Source of the DNA: CAZNXJ01 sp964577115
Lineage (GTDB): Bacteria > Planctomycetota > Planctomycetia > Pirellulales > Pirellulaceae
Reading direction: 5' to 3'
Length of the DNA: 64,000 nucleotides
Assembly: GCA_964577115.1 (NCBI GenBank)
Contig: CAZNXJ010000020.1
Span: 39,274 to 103,273, forward strand
In this document: positions 8,517 to 18,491 of the stretch, one piece after another
How positions within the stretch are numbered: position 1 is the first letter of the stretch
Layout: the number at the start of each line of letters is the position of its first letter
The notes under the pieces: model-generated
Databases searched by the model: none
The model's input: the letters and a program-made list of their open reading frames with translations, nothing else
What the model was told of the DNA's origin: nothing
Program-made: the position numbers and the translations under genes

Positions 8517-8908
8517 ACGCGATCCTTCACCTGCTCCCGGCACTCTGGGCGCAAAGAAATTCCGAGCTAGTCGAACATCTGCGGCCGCGCAGTACGACGG
8601 ATCTGAACAGCCTGCTGACCGCCCTGGTGCTCATACTGGCCGTCATCGGGATCGTGATGCTGACGAGCCGCTTTGTGTCGGTTAGCGAGCGCCGCCGCAA
8701 TTCGAGTCCGCGCCGCCTTTTCCAGGAACTATGCCGCGCTCACGAGCTGTCGTGGAATGAGCGTCAACTGCTCAAGCGGTTGGCTGCCTGGCATGGTCTC
8801 AAGCAACCCGCCGCGCTCTTTGTCGAACCGGAACGCTTCCTTGTCGACGATCCGGCGTTGGAACCGTACCGAGGTGCGTTAGTCGAGCTTCATGCACGGC
8901 TCTTCTGA
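8513..8908 (+). CDS. Small single-pass membrane protein of unknown function
   Basis: A 131-residue protein with one clear membrane helix (residues 34-52, LLTALVLILAVIGIVML) and a basic, soluble C-terminal part (SERRRNSSPRRLFQELCRAHELSWNERQLLKRLAAWHG) ending in HARLF. The C-terminal half has the look of a small helical interaction domain, but I do not recognise a named family. The ATG overlaps the HEAT-repeat gene stop by four bases, which supports both the start and co-translation. It may anchor the HEAT protein to the membrane; that is inference from the coupling. Confidence 0.65.
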   Translation: MNAILHLLPALWAQRNSELVEHLRPRSTTDLNSLLTALVLILAVIGIVMLTSRFVSVSERRRNSSPRRLFQELCRAHELSWNERQLLKRLAAWHGLKQPAALFVEPERFLVDDPALEPYRGALVELHARLF

Positions 8909-8925
8909 CGTTCGCCCACGATACG

Positions 8926-8973
8926 CCCCGTGCCTTCGGTGCCTCGCTGCCGCCAAGGCGGGCGGCTACGGGG
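8926..8973. terminator. Nested GC-rich hairpin after the HEAT-repeat pair
   Basis: An inner stem GCCGCC (8949-8954)/GGCGGC (8961-8966) lies inside an outer pairing CCCCGT (8926-8931)/ACGGGG (8968-8973), starting 18 bases after the stop at 8908. No T run follows, so its role as a terminator is uncertain. Confidence 0.4.
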
Positions 8974-9197
8974 TCGCATGGCGGGGGTGCCGCGCGCATA
9001 ATGAGGTGCCCAGTCGATCGACGAATCTCATCTGGCACGCTTTGTGCTGAAGCAGGCGTGACGCTATGTTCGCGGCGAGGCACGCGTCTCGTGCGATGCG
9101 TGGCAATTGTCGGCCGGACAGGAAGCGAAGCAGCCTTCGAGCTTCAAGGGAGCGCGTCCTCCGCGGCGCCGGTCGCCTTCTCAGAAAAAGGATCCGT

Positions 9198-11396
9198 ATG
9201 CGAATTTGGCCAGGACGTCCCTATCCCCTCGGTGCGACATGGGACGGCGCGGGTGTGAACTTTGCCCTGTTTTCCGAGCACGCGACAAAAGTCGAGCTCT
9301 GTTTGTTTGACTCGCCCGAGGCGGAGAAGGAATCGCAGCGTATTCCGTTGACCGAACACACGGACCAGGTCTGGCACGCGTATATACCAGACGTGCTACC
9401 GGGCCAATTGTATGGCTATCGCGTTTACGGCCCGTACGAACCGAACCAGGGGCACCGCTTCAATCCGAACAAAGTGGTGCTCGATCCGTATGCCAAGCTG
9501 ATCGGCCGCACGCTGCGGTGGGACGATGCCGACTTTGGTTATAAGATCGGCGATCCCGAAGCCGACTTGTCGTTCGACGATCGAGATAACGCGGCGCACT
9601 GCGCCTTGGCCACCGTCATCGACACGGCCTTTAGCTGGGGCGATGACCGGCCGCCGAGGACTCCGTGGCACAAGACGCTGATCTACGAAATGCACGTGCG
9701 GGGCTTCACGATGCTCCACCCCGACGTGCCCGAACGGCTCCGCGGTACCTATGCCGGTGTCGCGTCCGAAGCGGCGATCTCGCATTTGTTGAGCCTCGGC
9801 GTGACGGCGGTCGAACTGATGCCCGTGCATCACTATCTCGACGACCGGCATCTCGTCGAGCAGGGGCTGAGCAACTACTGGGGCTACAACACACTGGCGT
9901 ACTTTGCGCCAGAACCCAAGTACGAAGTGCTGGAGACGCCGACGAATGCGGCCGATGAGTTTAAGACAATGGTGCGGACTCTGCATTCGGCCGGCATCGA
10001 GGTGATCCTCGACGTGGTCTATAACCATACGGCCGAGGGCAATCAGGCAGGGCCCACGCTCTCGTTTCGCGGTATCGACAACGCGTCCTACTATCGGCTG
10101 GCACCTGAATCTCGCTACTACATGGATTTCACGGGCTGCGGCAATACGCTCAACATGCAGCACCCTCGCGTCCTACAGTTGATCATGGACAGCCTGCGCT
10201 ACTGGGTGCTCGAAATGCATGTGGACGGCTTCCGCTTCGATCTTGCCAGCACACTCGCGCGAGAACTGTTCGAGGTGGATCGGCTGGGAGCGTTCTTCGA
10301 CATCATTCACCAGGATCCGGTGCTCAGTCAGGTCAAGCTCATCGCCGAACCCTGGGACGTCGGACCGGGCGGCTACCAGGTGGGCAACTTCCCTGTGGGC
10401 TGGACGGAATGGAACGGCAAATACCGGGACGTGATGCGGCGGTTTTGGAAGGGCGACGGTGGACTGGCCAGCGAGTTCGCGACGCGGCTCGCTGGTAGCA
10501 GCGACCTTTATCAGTTCACCGGCCGAGCGCCGTATGCCAGCATCAACTTCATCACGTGCCACGACGGCTTCACGCTCCAGGATCTCGTTACCTACAACGA
10601 CAAGCACAACGAAGCCAACGGCGAAGATAATCGCGATGGCGCTAACGACAACAATTCGTGGAATTGCGGCGTCGAAGGGCCGACCGACGACCCAGAAATC
10701 ATTGCCCTGCGCGAACGGCAAAAGCGGAACCAGATCGCTACCCTGCTGTTTTCACAAGGCGTGTCGATGCTGTACCAGGGCGATGAACTAAGCCACACGC
10801 AGCACGGCAACAACAATACGTACTGCCAGGACAACGAGCTGACGTGGCTCAACTGGGAACTCGACGAGCGCAAACAGAAATTCCTCACGTTTGTGCGTCA
10901 CGCCGTCGAGATCTGGCGGACGCAGCCGACGCTCCAGCGCCGCAAGTTTTTCTCGGGACGTCAGCTGCGTGGGAGCGGCATCAAGGATATTTCGTTTTTT
11001 GAACCGTCCGGAGACGAAATGTCGGACGAGGCATGGGACACCGGCTACGTTCGGTGTCTCGGTGTACGGCTTGCCGGCGATATGATTGGCGACGTGGATG
11101 AACACGGTCAGCCGATTGTCGGCGACACGCTGCTACTGTTGCTCAATGCGCATCACGAGCCGCTGGAGTTCACGCTCCCCGTAACACGTGAAGAACACGT
11201 ATGGGAAACGCTGCTCGATACGGCCCAAGACGAGCTGCCCGAGAGACAGCGGTATCACGGCAACGATGCCTATTCGCTCGAATCTCGGTCACTCGTTTTG
11301 CTACGCACCGTGAAGCCTGGCGAATCGCCGCAGCAAAGTTCGGCCGGGAAGTTGCAATCGGCGCGTCAGGCCCGGTGGCTACAGCCGCGCATGTGA
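9198..11396 (+). CDS. glgX: Glycogen debranching enzyme GlgX/TreX
   Basis: A 732-residue GH13 isoamylase-type enzyme that hydrolyses alpha-1,6 branches of glycogen or limit dextrins. It has an N-terminal CBM48 domain (WPGRPYPLGATWDGAGVNFALFSEHA), then the catalytic barrel with DVVYNHTAEGN, the nucleophile region VDGFRFDLAST, the acid region LIAEPWDVGPGGYQVG and the third Asp in ITCHDGFTLQDLV. The length is typical of GlgX/TreX. The ATG at 9198 has AAAAAGGA six bases upstream; a frame open further upstream is not supported. It lies 126 bases before treY on the same strand, so it probably serves as the debranching partner for trehalose formation. Confidence 0.93.
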   Translation: MRIWPGRPYPLGATWDGAGVNFALFSEHATKVELCLFDSPEAEKESQRIPLTEHTDQVWHAYIPDVLPGQLYGYRVYGPYEPNQGHRFNPNKVVLDPYAKLIGRTLRWDDADFGYKIGDPEADLSFDDRDNAAHCALATVIDTAFSWGDDRPPRTPWHKTLIYEMHVRGFTMLHPDVPERLRGTYAGVASEAAISHLLSLGVTAVELMPVHHYLDDRHLVEQGLSNYWGYNTLAYFAPEPKYEVLETPTNAADEFKTMVRTLHSAGIEVILDVVYNHTAEGNQAGPTLSFRGIDNASYYRLAPESRYYMDFTGCGNTLNMQHPRVLQLIMDSLRYWVLEMHVDGFRFDLASTLARELFEVDRLGAFFDIIHQDPVLSQVKLIAEPWDVGPGGYQVGNFPVGWTEWNGKYRDVMRRFWKGDGGLASEFATRLAGSSDLYQFTGRAPYASINFITCHDGFTLQDLVTYNDKHNEANGEDNRDGANDNNSWNCGVEGPTDDPEIIALRERQKRNQIATLLFSQGVSMLYQGDELSHTQHGNNNTYCQDNELTWLNWELDERKQKFLTFVRHAVEIWRTQPTLQRRKFFSGRQLRGSGIKDISFFEPSGDEMSDEAWDTGYVRCLGVRLAGDMIGDVDEHGQPIVGDTLLLLLNAHHEPLEFTLPVTREEHVWETLLDTAQDELPERQRYHGNDAYSLESRSLVLLRTVKPGESPQQSSAGKLQSARQARWLQPRM

Positions 11397-11522
11397 CGCT
11401 CGTGCAAGCGGCTGACGAGCGGCGGGTCGCGCGCGATATTGCTCGGGCGGCGCGCGACGCTTGTCGACCGTAGGATTGGGCAGCGCCTTTCAATCCGCCG
11501 AGCCTTAACCCACTAGAATCGG

Positions 11523-14500
11523 ATGACAACGCAACCCAAGGTTCACGTCCGGCAACTGCTGGATAAGTTGATGGAACGCATCTTGGATGCGCGCCGCTTG
11601 CCGGAGGCGACGTACCGGCTTCAGTTCCATGCGGGCTTTACCTTTCGCGACGCGGCGAAGATCGCCAATTACCTGCACGATCTAGGCATCACGCACTGCT
11701 ACGCGTCGCCCTATCTCCGCGCTCGGCCCGGCAGCACGCACGGTTACGATATCGTCGATCACACGAGCCTTAATCCAGAGATCGGCACGGAAGAGGACTA
11801 CCGGGCGTGGGTCGCGACGCTCCGCGATCACGAGCTGGGACAGATCCTCGACATGGTGCCCAACCACATGGGCGTCGTGGGCAACGAGAACCCGTGGTGG
11901 AACGACGTGCTGGAAAACGGGCCCGCGTCACCGTACGCCAACTATTTCGATATTTCCTGGAGCGCTTCGCCTCGCCCCGAACTCCAGAACCGCGTGCTTA
12001 TCCCGACGCTGGGCGAACCCTACGGCCGCGTGCTCGAGTCAGGTCAGTTACAGCTCGTTTACGAGGGCGGCGGTTTTTTTGTGAACTATCACGAGCACCG
12101 ATTCCCGGTTGATCCACGCACCTACGAGATGATTCTCGGACACAGGTTCGAACAGCTCGAAGCGGCGCTGTCCGACGAGGATTCGGACCTGGTCGAATAT
12201 CAGAGCATCCTCACGTCGGTTCACCATTTGCCCGAGTGCACCGACACGGATCCGGACCGGATCGTGGAACGGCAGCGGGAGAAGGATGTCATTAAGCGGC
12301 GGCTGAGCGATCTCACGGAACAGAGCTCGGCGGTGCGCGCACACATCGAGGACGTGCTCCGCGAATTCAACGGAACTCCGGGAGATGCCCACAGCTTCGA
12401 CTTGCTCGACGCACTGCTCGACCGTCAGCCTTACCGGCTCTCGTACTGGCGCGTCGCATCGGACGAAATCAACTATCGCCGCTTCTTTGACATCAACGAG
12501 CTGGCGGCGCTCAGCATGGAGCGGGAGGAGGTATTCGCGGCCGCGCATGAGCTCGTCCTGCGGCTGCTCCAGGACGAATCGCTCGACGGCCTGCGCATCG
12601 ATCATCCCGACGGGCTCTACGATCCCAAACAGTACTTTTCCCGGTTGCAGGATCACTTCCTGTTGAACCTCGCCAAGGAAATCTATCAGAACGGAGACGC
12701 CTCGCCGGAGCTCGACTGGAGCGAGATCGTTGACCTTTTGAAGGACGAGCTTCAGCATGTCGCGCAGGATGTACGCGACGTTCTGTGGCGGCCGCTCTAT
12801 GTGTCCGTGGAAAAAATCCTGGGAGCCAACGAGTTGCTGCCCGAGGATTGGCGCGTGCATGGAACGAGCGGCTACGAATTTCTGAACATGGTGAATGGTC
12901 TGTTCGTCGACACCGGCCAGTCGCTCGCTTTTACTCGGCTGTACCAGGAATGGATCGAGGACACGACGAGCTTCGCGGAGATCGTCTATCAGAAGAAGTC
13001 CCTGATCCTGCGCGTCGCGTTGTCCAGCGAACTGCATACGCTCGCCTGGCAGCTCGATCGGCTCGCTCAAAAGTGCCGCAGCTCGCGCGATTTTACACTG
13101 AACAGCCTACGGCAGGCGCTGCAGGAAGTAATCGCCTGCTTCCCGGTCTATCGTTCGTATATCAGCGACGAGGGTGTGGGCGAGGCGGATCGACGGTATG
13201 TCGAGATCGCGGTCCAGCGAGCGATCTCGCGCAATCCGACTGTGAGCAAAGCGCTGTTCCGCTTCGTGCGCGACATGCTGCTGCTCGAGTATCCCGAGAA
13301 CGCGACGGAGGAGGACAAGGCGGAACAGCGGCTCTTTGCCGGTAAATTTCAACAGGTCACGGCGCCCGTGACGGCGAAGGGCATCGAGGATACGGCGTTC
13401 TATGTGTACAACCGGCTTGTCAGTCTGAACGAAGTCGGCGGAGAACCCTCGCAATTTGGAATCTCGCCCGAACGACTGCACCGTTTCCACCAGGATCGCC
13501 AGGAAAAGTGGCCCTACAGCCTTTCACCGCTCGCAACGCACGACACGAAGCGCAGCGGCGACGTGCGCGCGCGAATCAACGTGCTGTCCGAGCTGCCGGA
13601 CGAATGGCGCGAACGGCTCGCGCGCTGGAGCAAGCTGAACGAGTCGCACCGCGTGGTCGTTGATGAACTGACGGTGCCAGATGCGAACGAGGAATACTTT
13701 CTCTATCAAACGCTACTCGGCGCCTGGCCCCTGGAAGACCTCCAAAACGTTCAAAATTTCGTGCGGCGCATTCAGGATTACGTCGTCAAGGCGCTACATG
13801 AAGCGAAGGTCCATTCGAGCTGGATCAACCCGAATGAAGAATACGATCAGGCGATGCAGGAATTCGTCGCTCGAATTCTGGACGAATCGCAAAGCGCCGA
13901 TTTTCTACGAGACTTCCGGGAATTCCAGCGACGCATCAGCCACTTCGGCATGTTCAACTCGTTATCGCAAACGCTGCTGAAGACAACCTGCCCGGGCGTT
14001 CCTGACACGTACCAGGGGACCGAGATCTGGGACTTCAGTCTCGTCGATCCTGACAACCGGCGGCCGGTCGATTACGATCGTCGGCGTGAGATGCTGGACC
14101 AGCTTAAGCAACGCGTTGCCCGCGCGGAGCCGGACCTGGTCGAGCTTGCGCGGGAGCTGATTGAGCAAAAAGAGGATGGCCGCGTGAAACTTTACGTGAC
14201 CTGGCGCTCGCTCTGGTCTCGCCGCGAACAGCCGGGGATGTTTTCGGCCGGCGAGTACCTTCCGGCACGCACTTCCGGCAAGCTGTCCGATCACGTCTTT
14301 GCGTTCGCTCGGCGTCACAAAGATCGCGTCGCCGTCGTCGCCGTGCCCTGCCTGCTGGCACGCGTTCTCGAAATGGGCATGTTGCCTCTTGGCGCCGGAG
14401 TCTGGCACGACACGCAGATCCAACTCCCGTCGCTGGGCAATCTCCGCGCTCTGCGCAATGTGTTCACCGGCGAAGTGATCGAGCCCGAAGTCGAGCAGGA

Positions 14501-14570
14501 TTCCTGGTCGTATCCGGTCTCGGCGTTGTTCGCGAATTTTCCCGTGGCGCTACTCGAAGAACTCGACTGA
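11523..14570 (+). CDS. treY: Malto-oligosyltrehalose synthase TreY
   Basis: A 1015-residue GH13 enzyme that turns the reducing-end alpha-1,4 bond of maltodextrins into the alpha,alpha-1,1 bond of trehalose. Family marks are RLPEATYRLQFHAGFTFRDA at the N-terminus, SPYLRARPGSTHGYD, DMVPNHMGV, the nucleophile region DGLRIDHPDGL (near residue 360), the acid region KILGANELLPEDW, TAKGIEDTAFY and LATHDTKRSGDVRARI, and CPGVPDTYQGTE. The length is somewhat above the usual 700-900 residues because of inserts between the barrel strands. It follows glgX on the same strand and converges on treZ, giving a complete TreX-TreY-TreZ set. Confidence 0.94.
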   Translation: MTTQPKVHVRQLLDKLMERILDARRLPEATYRLQFHAGFTFRDAAKIANYLHDLGITHCYASPYLRARPGSTHGYDIVDHTSLNPEIGTEEDYRAWVATLRDHELGQILDMVPNHMGVVGNENPWWNDVLENGPASPYANYFDISWSASPRPELQNRVLIPTLGEPYGRVLESGQLQLVYEGGGFFVNYHEHRFPVDPRTYEMILGHRFEQLEAALSDEDSDLVEYQSILTSVHHLPECTDTDPDRIVERQREKDVIKRRLSDLTEQSSAVRAHIEDVLREFNGTPGDAHSFDLLDALLDRQPYRLSYWRVASDEINYRRFFDINELAALSMEREEVFAAAHELVLRLLQDESLDGLRIDHPDGLYDPKQYFSRLQDHFLLNLAKEIYQNGDASPELDWSEIVDLLKDELQHVAQDVRDVLWRPLYVSVEKILGANELLPEDWRVHGTSGYEFLNMVNGLFVDTGQSLAFTRLYQEWIEDTTSFAEIVYQKKSLILRVALSSELHTLAWQLDRLAQKCRSSRDFTLNSLRQALQEVIACFPVYRSYISDEGVGEADRRYVEIAVQRAISRNPTVSKALFRFVRDMLLLEYPENATEEDKAEQRLFAGKFQQVTAPVTAKGIEDTAFYVYNRLVSLNEVGGEPSQFGISPERLHRFHQDRQEKWPYSLSPLATHDTKRSGDVRARINVLSELPDEWRERLARWSKLNESHRVVVDELTVPDANEEYFLYQTLLGAWPLEDLQNVQNFVRRIQDYVVKALHEAKVHSSWINPNEEYDQAMQEFVARILDESQSADFLRDFREFQRRISHFGMFNSLSQTLLKTTCPGVPDTYQGTEIWDFSLVDPDNRRPVDYDRRREMLDQLKQRVARAEPDLVELARELIEQKEDGRVKLYVTWRSLWSRREQPGMFSAGEYLPARTSGKLSDHVFAFARRHKDRVAVVAVPCLLARVLEMGMLPLGAGVWHDTQIQLPSLGNLRALRNVFTGEVIEPEVEQDSWSYPVSALFANFPVALLEELD

Positions 14571-14646
14571 GCCGCGCGGTGCCGCACGTGCGCAATGATG
14601 GGCACGACGCGGGAAGCGGAGCGCGTTGAGTGTGATTCGCAGCGTA

Positions 14647-16509
14647 TCAGCTTTCGGGAGTGAAACGCCACGTCGACGGCCCGAAGACGACGCATTCGTA
14701 CGGTGCGAGCTCGGCGACCGGTTCGCTCGTGTTGCGCGAGCCGGCGTAGCGCGGAAACTCGGAGCTTAGCAGCAGCACTTCGGCGGCGTTGTTGGATTCG
14801 GGCAACAGCTGCGTTTCGTCGGTCAGATTGTAGAAGATGCGCACCGTCTTGCCGGCGTGGAAGGTGCGGCCGCCGCGGATCACTTCGAGCACCTCCCCCG
14901 ATGCGTCGTCAGGAAAGAGCTGCGCGGAGCGATCAACGGTATTCCAAAGCGCGGGCCACTCGCGCCGGGCGCGGAGCAGATCCTTGTACCAATTGCGCAT
15001 CCCCGCCTGCTCGCTGCCGTCCGGCCAGGACCATGTCAGGCGCGACGCCTCGAACGTGCTGGCGGAGGTCGGGTCTGGAATCTCGCCAGACCAGGAGAAG
15101 TGAGCGAACTCGCGCCGCCGTCCTTCCCGCACGGCGCGGCAAAGGCCCTCATCGCCGAACGAACAAAAGAACAAGAACGGGTTCTGCTCGCCGTATTCTT
15201 GTCCCATGAACAAGAGGGGCACGTAGGGCGAAAGTATCAACAGTCCGGCTGCCATCCGGTGCGCGGCGGGCGAGATCAGCGAGTTGAGTCGCTCGCCTCG
15301 CGCGCGATTCCCTACCTGATCGTGGTTTTGAATGCACGCCACAAATCGATCGCCCGGCAATCCGCGCGTCGGGGCGCCGTGTCGGCGGTCACGATAAATA
15401 CTGTATTGGCCCGTGAGGAGGAATGCGTCGCGCTGTAATTGGGCGATGTGTTCCGGGGAACCAAAATCGACGTAGTAGCCGGCGCGTTCACCGGTCAGAT
15501 ACGCGTGTACGGCGTGATGGAAGTCGTCGTTCCATTGGGCATCGAGTCCGTACCCGCCGTGCTCGGGATCGACGAGCATCCGCACGTCGTTCAGATCGGT
15601 TTCGGCAATGACATGAATCTTGCGCCCGGTACGCTCGCGTGAGATGTCGGCGGCATCCTGGATGGCTGCGAGAATATGGTGCGGGCCCATGTCATAGATC
15701 TGGTCGGACGCGTCCAGCCGCAGGCCATCGATGTGAAACTCTTCGAGCCACATCCGGACGTTGTCGATCACCACGTCGCGCACGAAGTCGGAGCCGCCCC
15801 CATCGTAATTGACCGCCGGACCCCAGGGCGTGCGATAGTGGTCCGTCGAATAGGGACCGAATTTATCGAAGTAATTGCCTTCCGGTCCGAGGTGGTTGTA
15901 GACCACATCCAGAATCACGGCCATACCGCGCGCGTGGCAGGCATCGACCAGCTTGTGAAGGCCGTGGGGGCCGCCATAGCTGTTCTGCGCCGCGAACGGG
16001 TGAACGCCGTCGTAACCCCAACCTCGGGTTCCGGGAAACTGCGCGATCGGCAGTAACTCGATGGCGGTAACACCCAGGTCGAGCAAGCTGTCGATGCGCG
16101 GAATGATGCTCTCGAACGTCCCTTCCGGAGTGAACGTACCGACGTGCAGTTCGTAGATGACGAGGTTTTCGCGCGAGACACCTTCCCACGCTTCGTCGCT
16201 CCAGCGAAACCATTCTGGCCGCAGCACGGCAGAGGGTCGATGGACGCCGTCCGGTTGCCAGAGCGAGCACGGATCGGGCAGGTCGCTGCCCTCGTTGAGC
16301 CGGTACGCGTAGCGCTGGCCCTCGTCGACATCCGACCGTACGACTTCAAAGAGTCCGCGAGGCTGCCGCTCCATGGCGACGGTTCGCCGCGTTTGGCCGT
16401 CGAATAAGACGAGTTCAACATGGCTGGCGTACGGTGCCCACACTCGCCAGTGTACTGAACCGTCCGGCATTCCGAGCGCCCCGAAGCGGCGCACCCCATG
16501 TGTTTCCAT
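14647..16509 (-). CDS. treZ: Malto-oligosyltrehalose trehalohydrolase TreZ
   Basis: A 620-residue GH13 enzyme that releases free trehalose from maltooligosyl trehalose made by TreY. It begins with a CBM48-like domain (RFGALGMPDGSVHWRVWAPYASHVELVLFDG), followed by the barrel: GTFTPEGTFESIIPRIDSL, DVVYNHLGPEGNYFDKFGPY, nucleophile region DGLRLDASDQIYDMG, acid region IHVIAETDLND and CIQNHDQVGNRARGERL. These are diagnostic of TreZ rather than of branching enzyme. The ATG is preceded by GGGAAGGGAA. It converges on treY across a 76-base gap, so the three trehalose genes are adjacent but in two transcripts. Confidence 0.94.
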   Translation of the reverse strand: METHGVRRFGALGMPDGSVHWRVWAPYASHVELVLFDGQTRRTVAMERQPRGLFEVVRSDVDEGQRYAYRLNEGSDLPDPCSLWQPDGVHRPSAVLRPEWFRWSDEAWEGVSRENLVIYELHVGTFTPEGTFESIIPRIDSLLDLGVTAIELLPIAQFPGTRGWGYDGVHPFAAQNSYGGPHGLHKLVDACHARGMAVILDVVYNHLGPEGNYFDKFGPYSTDHYRTPWGPAVNYDGGGSDFVRDVVIDNVRMWLEEFHIDGLRLDASDQIYDMGPHHILAAIQDAADISRERTGRKIHVIAETDLNDVRMLVDPEHGGYGLDAQWNDDFHHAVHAYLTGERAGYYVDFGSPEHIAQLQRDAFLLTGQYSIYRDRRHGAPTRGLPGDRFVACIQNHDQVGNRARGERLNSLISPAAHRMAAGLLILSPYVPLLFMGQEYGEQNPFLFFCSFGDEGLCRAVREGRRREFAHFSWSGEIPDPTSASTFEASRLTWSWPDGSEQAGMRNWYKDLLRARREWPALWNTVDRSAQLFPDDASGEVLEVIRGGRTFHAGKTVRIFYNLTDETQLLPESNNAAEVLLLSSEFPRYAGSRNTSEPVAELAPYECVVFGPSTWRFTPES

Positions 16510-16711
16510 TTCCCTTCCCGCGAATTCCTACTGCGTACTCAAAGTTGCGACGATTGCGGGCGGCTCGGCCCGTCTCCACCGCCCCAGCGCGCGAGCGGAG
16601 AACCGATGCAACTGCTGTACCAGATGATAGGAGGGAGGTGAAGGGTGAAACGGAACAAAGATGCGGGCTCAAGTACGCAGGACGCTTGGCAGTTGCGGTG
16701 ACCGGCGCGTT

Positions 16712-18142
16712 TTAGAACGCGCTGTCATCGTCGCCGCGAGGCATCGGCGCGCTTGGCGTCGGTGGGCGGCGCGGCCGAAAGCCGCTCGCCTCGTTCGAGG
16801 CACCTGATGCGCCGCCGAGATCCACGGTGCGCAGTTCAGGCTTCCAACCCATCAAGTTCAGTAGCTCGCCCACCTTAATCTGCTCAACGCCGTAGCGCTG
16901 TGCTGCCGACGTGAGCTCGGAAAAGGCTTTGACCGCTTCAGGTTTTTCTCGTTCGGTCGGACGATTGCCGAGGACAAGGAAGCGCGTGCCGACGTCGAGT
17001 TGACCGGTCATGGTCCCGTCGTCATGCAGTTCCGCGTCGATTACGCCGCCGTTCATCGTGATCACGTTGCGGATCAACTCGCGATCGGATTGACCGTCGT
17101 CGTTGATGTCCATGAAACCGGCCAGCGCAAAGCGGACCTTCATGGCCGGCCGCCATGCGGGCGAGTAAACGACATCGCCTCGCATCACGGGGTCAGCCAG
17201 CTTGTCCTCGACGATGCGCGCTTCGCTCAGGTGCTGATCGAATACGCGCGTTACTTCTAGCCGAGCTTTCGGGTTGGCCTTTTCGACACCCGTCGTACCT
17301 TCCGGATACAGGCTGAACGAAACCTGCGGCCGCAGGCCGTCGGCGGTGCCCAGGTTAATCCAAACGGTACGGTCGAGCTGGTTCACCGAGACCACTCGGC
17401 CGTGCGGCCGCTCGAACGATTCCTTATGGATGTTCTCGAACTTTTCGTTGAGCTGCGTGATGCGGTTCTCGAGTTCCGTGATCGTTTGCGAGCTGGACTG
17501 CTGTTGCTGCTGAGCCGTCTGGATGGCTTTTTCGCGTTCTTCCTGGAGGGTTTTTAGCTGCTCGTTGAGCGCCTGTTCTTTCGTCAGGAAGTTTTGCCGT
17601 TCCTGGTCGAACTGCTGTTTGACGGCCAGGAGATCCGCGCCCGCTTTCTCTTGGCCCTGTTCGGCGGCTTCGACGCGCTGCGTGAGTTCCTGCACTTTCT
17701 GATTGCGTTCGGCGAGCACCTGATTGATGCGGTCGTTCGCGTCGGCGAGTTGCCGGTTGAGCGCTTGAATTTCGGTGAACAGGCTGTGGGCCACGGCCGG
17801 GTAGTTTTTTTCGGTCGAGGGCAGGCCCTGGGCGAGCTGCTGCATGTCGGTGTCAAACTTCTGCTTGACCGCCTTGAGCTCGTCGCTGAGCGTCAAGCCG
17901 CCGGCTTCCAGCGCCTCCATCGAGCTGCCTCCGGACCCGAGCATCGCCAGCAGGTACTGGTTGCTCGATGACGCAGCGGTCAATTCCTGACGGGCTCGGG
18001 TCAGTTCCTGCTGCCGGGCTTCCAGCTGTCCACCGTACTCATTGGCGGCGCGCCATCCAAAAAACGAAACAGCTGCCAGGATGACGATCGCCATGATGCA
18101 GATGATCAGGCCGACCTGAAGACGTTGATTATCGCGGGCCAT
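16712..18142 (-). CDS. Membrane-anchored coiled-coil protein of unknown function
   Basis: A 476-residue protein with one N-terminal membrane helix (residues 10-30, VGLIICIMAIVILAAVSFFGW), a long heptad coiled coil (about residues 35-245, rich in Gln, Glu and Ala) and a C-terminal globular part starting at GRVVSVNQLDRTVWINLGTADGLRP. The globular part contains FMDINDDGQSDRE, an EF-hand-like acidic loop, and the extreme C-terminus is Pro-rich (RRPPTPSAPMPRGDDDSAF). It resembles a planctomycete-specific family without known function. The orientation (short N-terminal tail with Arg) suggests the coiled coil lies outside the cytoplasm. It may be a spacer or tether across the envelope; this is inference. 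Confidence 0.7.
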   Translation of the reverse strand: MARDNQRLQVGLIICIMAIVILAAVSFFGWRAANEYGGQLEARQQELTRARQELTAASSSNQYLLAMLGSGGSSMEALEAGGLTLSDELKAVKQKFDTDMQQLAQGLPSTEKNYPAVAHSLFTEIQALNRQLADANDRINQVLAERNQKVQELTQRVEAAEQGQEKAGADLLAVKQQFDQERQNFLTKEQALNEQLKTLQEEREKAIQTAQQQQQSSSQTITELENRITQLNEKFENIHKESFERPHGRVVSVNQLDRTVWINLGTADGLRPQVSFSLYPEGTTGVEKANPKARLEVTRVFDQHLSEARIVEDKLADPVMRGDVVYSPAWRPAMKVRFALAGFMDINDDGQSDRELIRNVITMNGGVIDAELHDDGTMTGQLDVGTRFLVLGNRPTEREKPEAVKAFSELTSAAQRYGVEQIKVGELLNLMGWKPELRTVDLGGASGASNEASGFRPRRPPTPSAPMPRGDDDSAF

Positions 18143-18420
18143 CGTTCGGGTAACTCCGGAGTATCACGAGGCGCTTGCCGAGATGTGCTTACCGAGCCGA
18201 GCTGCCAGGAGCTTGGAGGACGGGAGTTCGTACGCGGATGCTCGCACTCGATGAGACGATTCCCTCCCAGATAAGTCGCACCACACCGCACCTGCTCGAG
18301 GTTCGGGTGGCCCGTAGAGGGTACCGGCAAATTGTTTGACGAACTTCAGGCGAGGCAAGCACCTAGGTCGAGTCTAACTGCGGCTCCAGCCAGTGTCAAA
18401 CTGCGCAAGATGCATTGCGC

Positions 18421-18469
18421 GGAGGGAAGAAGAGAAGGGCGATGGCCGTAGGATGGAAGGGAGGAAGGA
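18421..18469 (+). repeat. Degenerate purine-rich heptamer tract
   Basis: Seven consecutive 7-base units can be read: GGAGGGA, AGAAGAG, AAGGGCG, ATGGCCG, TAGGATG, GAAGGGA, GGAAGGA. The units share a loose AAGGATG-like pattern also found at 39381, 57193 and (reverse strand) 58290. Confidence 0.5.
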
Positions 18470-18471
18470 GA

Positions 18472-18491
18472 CCGCGTGTAAGGAAACGCGG
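18472..18491 (-). terminator. Possible terminator hairpin for the small membrane protein gene
   Basis: A 6-bp perfect stem CCGCGT/ACGCGG with an 8-base loop lies about 100 bases past the minus-strand stop at 18595 and is followed on that strand by the pyrimidine tract TCTCCTTCCTCCC. The T run is weak. Confidence 0.35.
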
